Assembly (NCBI GenBank): GCA_026396335.1
Contig: JAPLWZ010000146.1
Span: 1 to 17,102, forward strand
Source of the DNA: Microcaldota archaeon
GTDB lineage: Archaea > Micrarchaeota > Micrarchaeia > Anstonellales > Anstonellaceae
Length of the DNA: 17,102 bases
Direction of reading: 5' to 3'
Shown here in pieces: positions 1 to 8,692 of this stretch. The position numbers were made by a program, and so were the translations under genes. The notes under the pieces were generated by a model. It searched no databases. It had not been told where the DNA came from and saw only the letters and a program-made list of their open reading frames with translations. Each line of letters starts with the position of its first letter. Position 1 is the stretch's first letter.

Positions 1-3000
1 GCAGGGTGCCTGTAATATTATTGATGTATTTGATATTGTTTTCCAGAGTGCTTAGATCGCGTTCGTTTCCTGTCTGGATTTTTGTTTGCGCATATGCGGT
101 TAGCTCTACCTGCTCTTTTGGCGTTACGTTGAAACTGCCGACAATATTAGTCAGTTCAGAATAAGTGCTGGAAATGCTGCGCGATATTCTCACGTCTGTT
201 ACTTGCTGAGTGTACTTCAAGAGAAGCTCATCGTTCCTGTCAAATCCTTCGTTAACTGCGCTATATGTGCTTACTTTAAGGTTGGTAGAATTGAGATTTG
301 CGAATGTAGTTTCTCTAGATGCTTTCAAGTTAGTCAGCTGCGCCTTATCATCTTCTGTCGCAGTGTTGCTATTCACCTTTTCATCTAGTTTAGCTATATC
401 TGAATCAATCCGGTTCATTTCAAGGGTGTACTTCGTCTGGAGTTTCTCCTCAGTTTTAAGCGCCTTGCCTTGTTCCTTCCCGCTCAAGTTTTCGTAGTCC
501 CGCTTGAAGTCAATGCGTTCGTAATCCTCTACAATCCTTTCAAGTTGTGTCTTCTTTTCATTTAAGTCGCTGTACTGTTTCTTTTCATCGTCAGTTGCGG
601 TTCCAGCGTAGATTTTTTCTATTATGTCATTCGTTTTTTTGAGATCGTCTTTGGCAGTAGTCTTCATAGTCTCGCGGTCTGGCGTGCTCATACCACCATA
701 TTGCACTTCCTTGTAAATATTGAGCTCCACCTTTCTTTCGTCATATGTCTTTTGCAACTCATATTGTTTGCCCACTAGGTCTTTCAATTCGTTTAGGTCT
801 TTTGTAACATCAATTCCATTCACTTTTTTCTGTTCTATCTCCTGATTCTTTTTTTGGATTTTTTCAGTCGTATCTTCAAGCAATGTCTTATATGTGCCAA
901 CTGTCTTTTCCGTCTCTGTTAATTTCTTATTTAGTTGCAGTTTGGTCATGTCTTCTGCTTTGTCATAGTATTTCTCCACCCAAAGCCCGTTCTGAACGCT
1001 GTTGGTGGATGTGGCGGTGGTTTCATATGCAGCCCTACTAACATCAACCTTAAGCTGCAGTAATTTCATCGCGTCTCCATCCTTTGGATCGCCCTTGCTT
1101 TGCAAGTAGAATTCAGATGCATCTTGCTGGGCTCTTGAGTAAATAAGAAGCTGCGTCACCTCATTACTCTTTTCCTTGTATAGTGTTAGATTGCCCTTTG
1201 TCCACGAATTTTCAAGCTGATACTCTATCATTTTTGCAACATACTCGTTTTGTTTTCCCTGGTCGCCCATTCTTGAGTAATAGTCTGAGCTGGAAAGCTG
1301 TATGATGTTCACTCGCCCGTCGTTTACTCCTATCTGCAGGTACTGCGGCGGCGTGCTAAGGTCAAAATTCTTCTTGTCCGCATCAGTTGCTTCTCTTGTG
1401 GTGTTGCTCTTTACATCATAATAAACATAGATCTCTTTTCCGTCTTTTATTGTGGTAAAAAGCACGCCTGTCTTATCTTTGCTCAGATACCCATTTTCTA
1501 GTCTGTCATCCGGGGTCACCTTGGATGTCCATTCAAGCCACTGCTTGAGCGCATCGGTTTTGACTGCGTCTATGCTCGGGGCAAGCAGATTCAATCCCCA
1601 GGGCAGCCTATCTGTGTTAACCACATAAAATGTTCCTGCGAGCATCTTCGCACCCCAGCCCGTTGTCATGAATGCGCTGCGCATCCCCGGGAGCCAATTC
1701 AGCCCGCCCATTGCCGCAAGGCTCAAAAGTCCGCCCAAGCCGCCTTTCAACAGCCTATCCTTGAGATTCTCGCCGCTGAATTGCTCTTTGATTATTTTCC
1801 CTCTGCCTTTTTCCGAAAGCTCCTGGATCTGCAAGACTTGTTTTGGAGTGAGCTGCCCCTTGACTGTAATTTCTTTTCCATTTACCATAAACTTAGTTGT
1901 TTTATTTTTCAGTTCTTTTCCAGCAGCCCAATTGTAAGCCATCATGACTGAATTTCCTGCATTGCTGGCAACCTTTCGCCCGTCTGGTGTAGTTTCTACC
2001 AGGTCAAATGAGGATTTTTTCTTATTCAGGTCAATGTTCTTGTTGTCACCTGGCATTGCCTTTGGCATGTTCTTGTTGATCTCTTCCTGCTGTTTCTTTT
2101 TCAGGTCGGCTTCTTTCTTATCCAATTTCTTTCCTGCTTCTGTTTTGAAAACCGAGCCTACTCCTTTTACCGCGCCTTTGATTCCTTTGCCAACTGTGTT
2201 CATTGCAGGATTGACAACTTTCTTGCTCAGTGTCTCACTCAGCTTGTTATTGCTCGCCTTGTCCGCGGCATAATACCCGCTCATTGCGTCAAAGCTCATC
2301 TGCTGGTTCCTCATGCTGTATTGTCTTCCTCTGCTCATGCGAGGCGCGGAAAAGTCAAATGCCTGGAAGGGGTTCCTGCCTGCTGCAAAGGACGCGCCCG
2401 TGAGCAGCCCGAAAATCAATAGCAGCGGCCAGCAGAGTGCAGCCATGTTGGGCGCGTTTGGCACCACATTGCAGAAGTAAAACTCATTTTGCGCCGGAAG
2501 ATACGCGGGGTAATTATTTGGGATGGCGGTGCCGCCATAGCAAACGGATACTGGCAAATTCGGGTCAATGCCAGTGTCGCCAAGGCACTGGGTTCGCGCG
2601 GCAATGCCGCCTGCGCCAGGATCGGTAGCCATTTTCTGCGGGCAGAATATGTAGCGGTAGTTGGTGCATCCCTGCGCCTGCGGGTCGTAGGTGAAGCTTG
2701 CTTCTCCTGTGACGTCATTTGTGGTGCTATAGCAAATGCTTGCAGCCTGCCCGCTCACCATGGTTATCTGGAAAATCAGCCCCTTTTTTACGGGCGTTTT
2801 GTCATACGTCGACCCTATCTGGTAAAGCGTGGTGCCAAGCAACTTGTTTTTTGGATCCGCACTGACGTCCAGATAGGTGCGCACAGGAGTGAGCTGGCAG
2901 GTCGGGCCTGAGGGTGCAAATCCTATGTTGAAATTCTTGTAGCATGTAAGAAGCGGCTGCGTTGAGTCGGTGGCAGAAACTTTTTTCAGGATTTCTGGCG

Positions 3001-3322
3001 CCACCCCTAATGGCACTGATAGCGTGACGGATGGATTCATGCTGGGTGGCGTATGATCCGAACTGGTGATGGATGCGCCAGTTGCTGTTTGCGTCCAGTC
3101 AAACGCAGGGCATATCACCTGATTGCTGTTGATGTCCGTGCAGCTTGCGATCATTGACGCGCTGTCCGGCACTGCAAGCGGGTCTTCCGGCTGGCCTGGC
3201 AGCGGCGTGTGCGCGGCATCAAAAGAAAGTGTGCACCCTACTGCCGGGCCTGCTGCAAAAGCGCCCTGCGACAGCGCAAGCAGGCAGAAAATGAACAGTG
3301 GAAAAATCCGGTTTTGCCCCAT
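1..3322 (-). CDS. Gene H: large secreted/membrane protein with Cys-containing ectodomain, membrane segment and long coiled coil (3' end off window)
   Basis: The frame is open from an ATG at 3322-3320 to the left edge, about 1107 codons with no stop, so the C-terminus is missing. Residues 1-24 form a signal peptide ending in AFAAG. Residues 25-290 are a secreted domain with about a dozen cysteines (for example C30, C61, C71, C127, C142), probably disulfide-bonded. A strong membrane segment lies near residues 293-315 and is followed by Arg-rich sequence, which places the next part in the cytoplasm by the positive-inside rule. A second, Gly-rich hydrophobic stretch at about 525-570 could re-enter or re-cross the membrane, so the side of the remainder is uncertain. 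Residues about 780-1010 are Lys/Glu/Asn-rich with heptad-like spacing and look like coiled coil. The start lies 4 bases after gene G stops, and AAGGTG sits 7 bases upstream of it. I recognise no family. A role as a stalk or tether is inference. Confidence 0.9.
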   Translation of the reverse strand, partial: MGQNRIFPLFIFCLLALSQGAFAAGPAVGCTLSFDAAHTPLPGQPEDPLAVPDSASMIASCTDINSNQVICPAFDWTQTATGASITSSDHTPPSMNPSVTLSVPLGVAPEILKKVSATDSTQPLLTCYKNFNIGFAPSGPTCQLTPVRTYLDVSADPKNKLLGTTLYQIGSTYDKTPVKKGLIFQITMVSGQAASICYSTTNDVTGEASFTYDPQAQGCTNYRYIFCPQKMATDPGAGGIAARTQCLGDTGIDPNLPVSVCYGGTAIPNNYPAYLPAQNEFYFCNVVPNAPNMAALCWPLLLIFGLLTGASFAAGRNPFQAFDFSAPRMSRGRQYSMRNQQMSFDAMSGYYAADKASNNKLSETLSKKVVNPAMNTVGKGIKGAVKGVGSVFKTEAGKKLDKKEADLKKKQQEEINKNMPKAMPGDNKNIDLNKKKSSFDLVETTPDGRKVASNAGNSVMMAYNWAAGKELKNKTTKFMVNGKEITVKGQLTPKQVLQIQELSEKGRGKIIKEQFSGENLKDRLLKGGLGGLLSLAAMGGLNWLPGMRSAFMTTGWGAKMLAGTFYVVNTDRLPWGLNLLAPSIDAVKTDALKQWLEWTSKVTPDDRLENGYLSKDKTGVLFTTIKDGKEIYVYYDVKSNTTREATDADKKNFDLSTPPQYLQIGVNDGRVNIIQLSSSDYYSRMGDQGKQNEYVAKMIEYQLENSWTKGNLTLYKEKSNEVTQLLIYSRAQQDASEFYLQSKGDPKDGDAMKLLQLKVDVSRAAYETTATSTNSVQNGLWVEKYYDKAEDMTKLQLNKKLTETEKTVGTYKTLLEDTTEKIQKKNQEIEQKKVNGIDVTKDLNELKDLVGKQYELQKTYDERKVELNIYKEVQYGGMSTPDRETMKTTAKDDLKKTNDIIEKIYAGTATDDEKKQYSDLNEKKTQLERIVEDYERIDFKRDYENLSGKEQGKALKTEEKLQTKYTLEMNRIDSDIAKLDEKVNSNTATEDDKAQLTNLKASRETTFANLNSTNLKVSTYSAVNEGFDRNDELLLKYTQQVTDVRISRSISSTYSELTNIVGSFNVTPKEQVELTAYAQTKIQTGNERDLSTLENNIKYINNITGTL

Positions 3323-3326
3323 CAGA

Positions 3327-6300
3327 TTACACCTTGCTGCAGAATGCCTGTATGTTGCTGTTCAATATATTCACGCCGCAGTACTTAAGCACATCAGTGG
3401 AAACCGGCCTGCCGCAGTCCACATTCGCGTCTCCCCTTCTCGGGTACTGCAGAAGCTCGTTGCTCTGTTTTACGCCCTGCTGTTGCGTGTAAGTATATTT
3501 CACCTGGTTGCCCTTTTGGTCGAGTTCAGTAAGGCAGCACTTGTCCTTGTTCGGGAGAGCGGCAAGTAGTTCCCAGTAATTTCCAGATGCAAGGTCGGCG
3601 TAGCTCTTCATGGTCTCATAAGTTTTGTCATTAGTGTCAACCCTGCAATAAGCGGAAGAAGTGCTTGCAGAGCAGAGCTCGCACGCTGGTGTTGCGCAAA
3701 GGTGCGGGCAGGTGTAAGCTCCATAATTAGGCGCACCGCTCGGCAATGTCAGCGGATTTGAAGGCAGCGCGCATTGCTTGCCATCCATGCAGAATAGCTG
3801 CGGCAGCTGGTTTCCTGCAGTAATTACCTCTGTGTTGAGGGGATCTCGCACACACATTCCTGCAATGATATTGGATTGCGTGCAGGGCTGGCATTCACAT
3901 GTTGGGGATTCAGCGTAAATCTTCTGGCCGTATGTCATCTTGGTTATTCCCTGGACCTTCCTGCTTGCGTTCTGCAGCGCGCAGAATATGTCTGTTTTTC
4001 CTGCGGCAGTGTCAAGCGGGCCACTGCTTGCAGATGCAAGGTTGGGTGTGGTGCCTGCAGTCTGGGCATTGACATTGGTCACCCAGGCATTGCCATTGTC
4101 AGTAAGCCAGGTGTCATACACCAACCCGATGATGCCTGCATCTACCATGTCGCTCTGGTGGTCAAACACATAATTCAGGAATCTGTTGTATCCGCTCACC
4201 GGGTCGGCGCACTTGCTTCCGGCTGGGAAATGGAATTTCCAAATCAGCGTGGGTTTTGAGAAGTTTGCCATGAGCGCGCGGGAGAATTTCAATTCACTTT
4301 CCACTTCATATTGCACCGCATCCTGGGTTGAGCTGAATTTGTCGCACATCGGGGTCCATTCCTGCAAGAACATGTCTATGTTGTTGGGTGCATCATCTGG
4401 AGTGGTGGTCGCAAGCCTCCACATGTATCTGGCGGCATCTGGGCTCTGCGGGTTGTAGAAGAAACCATGCAGCGTGCCGCTATAGTCTCCTGTCACAGGG
4501 TCCTTGTAAGAAATTAAAGTGTTCAAGTCCTGCCCTATGGGATTGCCAAAATCAATTGCCGTGATGGGCGCGGTCTTGCACTTGGCCTTGAGCATCATTG
4601 CCTTGTAAATAACGCTTGCCCTCCCGTTAAGGGTTACTAACCCTGGGGCAGGATTGCTTGGCGATATGTCTCCCCTAGTATCAAAGTATTTTGTCAGCTG
4701 CGTATTTGCTACATTATCCTTATTCTTGTCCCCAGTGTAAACAATTCCGAAATCAGTGGCAGCGTGCTCTATGTCCGCAACGGTCCCGACATTGTAGATC
4801 GCGCCGCCATCCGCTCCGTAGGTTGTGCAAATGTCGACCGGATCGTATTTCGTGTCATATGCGTTGATGAATGTGTACAAGTTGTTTGGGTCTGGCATTG
4901 CTGTAGTTGCCACATGGAGCGGCGTATTGGCGGAATCAAATGTGAGAACGGGCATTATGTTTGCTCTCATGTATGAGGTCATTTTGTTAACTAAATACGC
5001 CTGGTCTGGCAAAGTTATCTGGTGCCAGTCGCCTGTCCAGCCATCTGTGCAAAGATATGAAACGTCGTGCCCGAACCAGCCCTGGTCAAGCGCGCCCCTT
5101 GCAATAGTGCCGTCATCAACGAAAACGTTTTGCGAAACACCAACATTCGATCTTAGTATCGGCGCAACATTTAGGCTCATTGGCGACCCGTAGCCGTTCG
5201 TGCTGCCGCCCGGTGAACCGCTTCCACCTATTTCACTTCCTGTGCTAGTGTCGTAGCGATAAGTTCCGCGGAAATCAAGGCAGCGGTAGTTCCAGCCCGC
5301 GTTTGCCGCATTAAAATCAACCTTCTGCACTGCGAGCGTGGATTGTGTGCATGCCTGGCACCAGCCAAATGTAATGGTGTCTAGATATGGGGCTTCTGCA
5401 ATATTCATATCTGCGGTAAGCTTGCAATTGCCAAGCCTGCCCCAGCTATTTGCCGGATTTGTCGAAGATGAAAATGACATCTGGTACCTGCGCACGTATT
5501 CTATTTTCGAGTATCCCCAAGGTGTGCTAGTGATTGGATTATTGCCTGCTATTGACTCCAATTTGTTTTCACAATCAAGCCAGTTGGTAATCCCTCCATC
5601 AATCAGAACTCTCCGTTCTACCTGGCTGCCGACCGGCAAATCAACGTACATTATACACGCAGGGCCTTGCCAATTCGGCTGGACATTGCAGCCGTTCGGA
5701 TCAAGGAATTTCAGGTCAGCCGGATTGTAGTTCCCTATTATATGGTAAATAGCATCCTTGCCGCTGATGTCGTTGCCCGCATCATCCTTCGCTATGCTGG
5801 TTCCAAACTTTATGTTTGACGGTATTGATTTTGAAATCCCGTTGTAAACTCCTACTTGCAGGAAGGTGTCAAGCGTATTCCAGGGGCTCCCTGATATCCC
5901 GTTCCTAATCGCCCCACAATCAAGGTTGTAGCCTGATGGGGTGCAGCCGCAGTCTATGTAAGTGGATTTGGTCGGGTCTTTTTCATCGAGGCAAACTGTG
6001 CGGCTGTATTGGGTTTTGTCGCAAGTACCTGACAGGCAGTCTGCGCTGTTCTCGCATTCAAAGACTCCTTTTTTCAGATTAGGGAGTATTGGCATCTGGC
6101 TCTTCAGCGTTGATGCATAATCATTCGTATTGATATCAAGTGAGAAAACCCTGCTAAAGGGCCACCTGCTGTCCCAATTAGACCACAAGCAGTCTCCGGA
6201 GCCTCCGCATTCCCATGGATAATTATCGTTGCATTGCCAGTGCAGGTCAAACATGCCGCCCTCGTTCCTCCAGTTGTCCTGCCTGCATGATTCCTTATAC

Positions 6301-7538
6301 TCGTCTTCTCCGTTTGAGAAAAGCCCGCTCGTGCTCCTTACAGTGTTCGTGCTGTATACAAAGTCCTCCTGTATTTGTGTCTTCAGCCTGCCATCTGGCT
6401 GCAGGAACGGGAACTTTGTCGTGTCTGCGCTGCATGCGGACGGGTTGGAAAGCAGCTGGCACTGAGTCTGACATTCATATGCAGTATTGAAGACAAAGTC
6501 GGTGTCCCTGCACCAGTATTTTGGCCACACTGGCTGCGCAGGGGTCACTGGCGGAATCGAGTTTGAGTCTATGCAACCTTGCGTGCCGCCAACCTGCCCC
6601 TGGCAGAATCCCTGGCAGGTGGCAAGGTCCGAAAAGTTCAGCTTGTTCAACTGGCAATGGAAGAATGGCTGGCCTGGATTTTGTGCCTGGAAGTCGCCGC
6701 ACCAAGTGGTTGGCGCATTCACGTAGTTGATGAATCTGTCTTTCCCTGGGAGCACCGTGGCAGCACAGAACCTGTCTGATGTCGGGAAGAAATAGCGAGA
6801 CTGCTCGTAATCCGCGAAGCTCTGCCCAACGCCGAACCTGAACGCATTCACCCAGAGCTTGCCCTGCGATTGCTTGTATTTGTTGTAGAATGAGCTGTCC
6901 ATTACTGGGAACTGGCAGCTCGTGCCCAGCAGGTTTATTGCAGGCGTATTGTAGCTTCTTGATGAGGAGAACGGCTTTGGCGTGCCAGTGCATTTGCTGT
7001 CAATATAGCTCCACTGGCAGCCGCCAGTGCATTCAGTATCAGTTGTTATAGTCGTGCAATCCTTGAAATCATTTGAAGTTGGTGGCGGACCAACTTTTGG
7101 GCTCGTGTAGCCGCACACCATTGCCTTGCAGCTCTCGTTCATGCAGTTTTTCGGAATCGCATCAGTGCATACTGGCAGCCGGACATATGCATTGCCCCCT
7201 GTGCATGTGCCGATCAGGCTCCATGAGCAGGTGGTGGTCTGCTTGCATTCCCCCTCGGTGGTTATTCGGTTACAGGTAGTCTTGTAGCATTCCGCTGTGC
7301 CGTTGAGCTTCTCGGTTTTTGTCTTGTCGCACGGCCCAAATGCCGTTCCGTCTGGGAAATAGCAGTTCGGGTCTGCAAGTATTTTGTTTGGCGTGGTGCT
7401 GGTGTCGTATATCCTGCTGCGCACGCAACACTGCTCGTAGCCGGTGGTGCCGGTGCATCCTGAAAGCAGAAGCAAAGCGGCAGCTGCCAGAATCACAAGC
7501 AGCAGCATCTTCCCTCTATTCTTTTCAAAAATCATCAT
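3327..7538 (-). CDS. Gene G: giant Cys-rich lipoprotein with a possible internal TIM-barrel-like domain
   Basis: This 1403-residue protein has a lipobox (LLLSGC, Cys28) after a hydrophobic signal, so it is probably lipid-anchored outside the cell. I see no later membrane segment. Residues 29-190 are Cys-rich and hold two copies of a C-x2-I-T...C...C-x-W...C module (89-112 and 161-183). Residues 191-540 carry more Cys pairs, including an EGF-like C-x5-C-x4-C run at 495-506. Residues about 790-1155 have few cysteines and alternate strand-like and helix-like stretches, with landmarks PVLTFD (863-868), AIDFG (994-998), KPTLIWKF (1095-1102) and GLVYDTW (1138-1144). This resembles a glycosidase-like beta/alpha barrel, but I see no proven catalytic pair. 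The C-terminal 200 residues are again Cys-rich. The start overlaps the stop of gene F by 4 bases (ATGA), with GAGG 5 bases upstream. Function is unknown; a surface adhesin or glycan-binding part of the operon's machine is inference. Confidence 0.94.
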   Translation of the reverse strand: MMIFEKNRGKMLLLVILAAAALLLLSGCTGTTGYEQCCVRSRIYDTSTTPNKILADPNCYFPDGTAFGPCDKTKTEKLNGTAECYKTTCNRITTEGECKQTTTCSWSLIGTCTGGNAYVRLPVCTDAIPKNCMNESCKAMVCGYTSPKVGPPPTSNDFKDCTTITTDTECTGGCQWSYIDSKCTGTPKPFSSSRSYNTPAINLLGTSCQFPVMDSSFYNKYKQSQGKLWVNAFRFGVGQSFADYEQSRYFFPTSDRFCAATVLPGKDRFINYVNAPTTWCGDFQAQNPGQPFFHCQLNKLNFSDLATCQGFCQGQVGGTQGCIDSNSIPPVTPAQPVWPKYWCRDTDFVFNTAYECQTQCQLLSNPSACSADTTKFPFLQPDGRLKTQIQEDFVYSTNTVRSTSGLFSNGEDEYKESCRQDNWRNEGGMFDLHWQCNDNYPWECGGSGDCLWSNWDSRWPFSRVFSLDINTNDYASTLKSQMPILPNLKKGVFECENSADCLSGTCDKTQYSRTVCLDEKDPTKSTYIDCGCTPSGYNLDCGAIRNGISGSPWNTLDTFLQVGVYNGISKSIPSNIKFGTSIAKDDAGNDISGKDAIYHIIGNYNPADLKFLDPNGCNVQPNWQGPACIMYVDLPVGSQVERRVLIDGGITNWLDCENKLESIAGNNPITSTPWGYSKIEYVRRYQMSFSSSTNPANSWGRLGNCKLTADMNIAEAPYLDTITFGWCQACTQSTLAVQKVDFNAANAGWNYRCLDFRGTYRYDTSTGSEIGGSGSPGGSTNGYGSPMSLNVAPILRSNVGVSQNVFVDDGTIARGALDQGWFGHDVSYLCTDGWTGDWHQITLPDQAYLVNKMTSYMRANIMPVLTFDSANTPLHVATTAMPDPNNLYTFINAYDTKYDPVDICTTYGADGGAIYNVGTVADIEHAATDFGIVYTGDKNKDNVANTQLTKYFDTRGDISPSNPAPGLVTLNGRASVIYKAMMLKAKCKTAPITAIDFGNPIGQDLNTLISYKDPVTGDYSGTLHGFFYNPQSPDAARYMWRLATTTPDDAPNNIDMFLQEWTPMCDKFSSTQDAVQYEVESELKFSRALMANFSKPTLIWKFHFPAGSKCADPVSGYNRFLNYVFDHQSDMVDAGIIGLVYDTWLTDNGNAWVTNVNAQTAGTTPNLASASSGPLDTAAGKTDIFCALQNASRKVQGITKMTYGQKIYAESPTCECQPCTQSNIIAGMCVRDPLNTEVITAGNQLPQLFCMDGKQCALPSNPLTLPSGAPNYGAYTCPHLCATPACELCSASTSSAYCRVDTNDKTYETMKSYADLASGNYWELLAALPNKDKCCLTELDQKGNQVKYTYTQQQGVKQSNELLQYPRRGDANVDCGRPVSTDVLKYCGVNILNSNIQAFCSKV
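3330..3335 (-). promoter_or_regulatory. Shine-Dalgarno for gene H
   Basis: AAGGTG lies 7 bases upstream of the gene H ATG, inside the last codons of gene G, and matches the AGGTG part of the archaeal consensus. It supports the start at 3322. Confidence 0.6.
6987..7274 (-). repeat. Two copies of a C-x-W disulfide module in gene G
   Basis: Residues 89-113 and 161-184 of protein G align as C-x2-I-T-T-x2-x-E-C, a short spacer, C-x-W-S, a short spacer, then C-T-G. A third copy of the same plan lies in gene C at 11784-11861 (residues 802-827, with GCQW). The shared module links the two large exported proteins of the operon. Confidence 0.7.
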
Positions 7539-8692
7539 CCCAGCCTCGAAATAGCTTTCATTATGTCTCCCAAGTCGCCTCCAAGCAGAGGAGTCGCAGC
7601 GCGTATGAATGCGAGCGCAACAACGAATGCGATGAACGGATAAAGGTTAACTCCTAGCGTCAGGTAATATAGGCTCTGCTGCGATTCGGATATTGCAATC
7701 TGTGTTTTGCTGAAGCCTTGCGTGGTGCCGCTGTAAACCGAAAGCAGCACTGCCGCGCCCTTGAAGCCTGTGAAACAGCCGAGCTGGTTAGTGGTGCCAG
7801 TCTGCTCCAGGCTGTTCATGTTGATTCTTGTTGATGTCGGGTCTGTCAGCACGAAAAATGTTGGGAAAACAAAATAGAACCCTATTGCTATTGCTATGAA
7901 TAGCCCGCCAACTCCCCGCGTGAATGGCAATATTCGCAGCACAAGCCCGAGCGGCAGGAAAACAGTCAGCATGGTGCTCTGCACGTATTCTGCCGCGGCA
8001 TATTGAGCGTGCAGCGTGACGAGCATGGAAACAACCTTTGTGGCAAGCAAGTGCGCGGTTTCCACTTCCTTGTGCAGGGCCATTATCCAGTCATAGCAGA
8101 ATATGGGGAAGCCGAATATGCTGTAGCAGATGGAGAAGAATCCCTCTGATGGAAGGTTTGCGTAGAAAATGTTGTAGTAGGTGCTTTCGCCAAAGTTTAT
8201 TTTTTCCTGCGTCTTGCATTTGAATGCGCCAATGGGGCCCGAGCCAAAGCGCGAGTCCGTGTTCCAAAGATGGAAGGCGCCGCCACTTTCAGCTGCACAG
8301 GATATTGTGCTGTCCCCCTCGCCGAGAATCAGGCCCATTATGTGGAATGCCCCCCCGCCCGAAAGCTCGTAAAGCATCGAAACTGCGAAAAATATGATGA
8401 GCGCGGATGCGACTGCCTGCAGCATTTCACCGCGTGCATATCTTTTGAGGTTCTCTATGTTGAAGCCGACTCCGAACATGTAAAGGAGCCCATTGAGCAT
8501 CACCACTATCATGATGGCCGTTCCTGCAGCCAGGTACCATGCTCCGGTGTTCGGATAGCCTGGACTCAATTTGTTTTCAAACGATGCCTTGTCTGTCTGC
8601 TTGAATTGATTGAAATCGGGCAATGCCTGGGCAAATGCAATGCTGCACGCTAGCGCAAGGAAAAGTAGCAATGCAACAAGCGTTTTGTTCAT
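7535..8692 (-). CDS. Gene F: polytopic membrane protein, paralog family member (385 aa)
   Basis: The signal peptide ends near residue 22 (AFAQA). Membrane segments lie at about 52-75, 91-110, 237-256, 261-283 and 345-365. Conserved block 1 runs from Y71-M72 to E89 with Q92. Block 2 has R253, R259, G262-G263 and P277. Block 3 has R364 and G371-G372 followed by a short tail ending in ISRLG. External loop 1 (about 111-236) carries an aromatic hydrophobic stretch at 185-203 with C189 and C199 that could dip into the membrane. External loop 2 is short (about 284-344) with one Cys. Start and stop overlap both neighbours by 4 bases, so translation is probably coupled. Among the six paralogs this is a compact member with all three blocks intact. 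No named family recognised; a VirB6/TrbL-like role is only an analogy from topology. Confidence 0.94.
   Translation of the reverse strand: MNKTLVALLLFLALACSIAFAQALPDFNQFKQTDKASFENKLSPGYPNTGAWYLAAGTAIMIVVMLNGLLYMFGVGFNIENLKRYARGEMLQAVASALIIFFAVSMLYELSGGGAFHIMGLILGEGDSTISCAAESGGAFHLWNTDSRFGSGPIGAFKCKTQEKINFGESTYYNIFYANLPSEGFFSICYSIFGFPIFCYDWIMALHKEVETAHLLATKVVSMLVTLHAQYAAAEYVQSTMLTVFLPLGLVLRILPFTRGVGGLFIAIAIGFYFVFPTFFVLTDPTSTRINMNSLEQTGTTNQLGCFTGFKGAAVLLSVYSGTTQGFSKTQIAISESQQSLYYLTLGVNLYPFIAFVVALAFIRAATPLLGGDLGDIMKAISRLG
7544..7547 (-). promoter_or_regulatory. Shine-Dalgarno for gene G
   Basis: GAGG lies 5 bases upstream of the ATG at 7538, inside the end of gene F. It supports the first of two adjacent ATG codons as the start of gene G. 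Confidence 0.5.

Noticed and set aside
3123..3569. Open frame of 148 codons on the plus strand, with others at 2489-2911, 4825-5193 and 8270-8653
   Set aside because: All are antisense to long, well-supported minus-strand genes with signal peptides and conserved blocks. Their products are Cys/Arg/Ser-rich without domain logic, and they lack ribosome sites.
6475..6993. 172-codon frame on the minus strand inside gene G
   Set aside because: It is an alternative frame of the 1403-residue gene G, which has lipobox, module repeats and a coupled start. The 172-residue product is His/Arg/Leu-rich and looks like a frame shadow.
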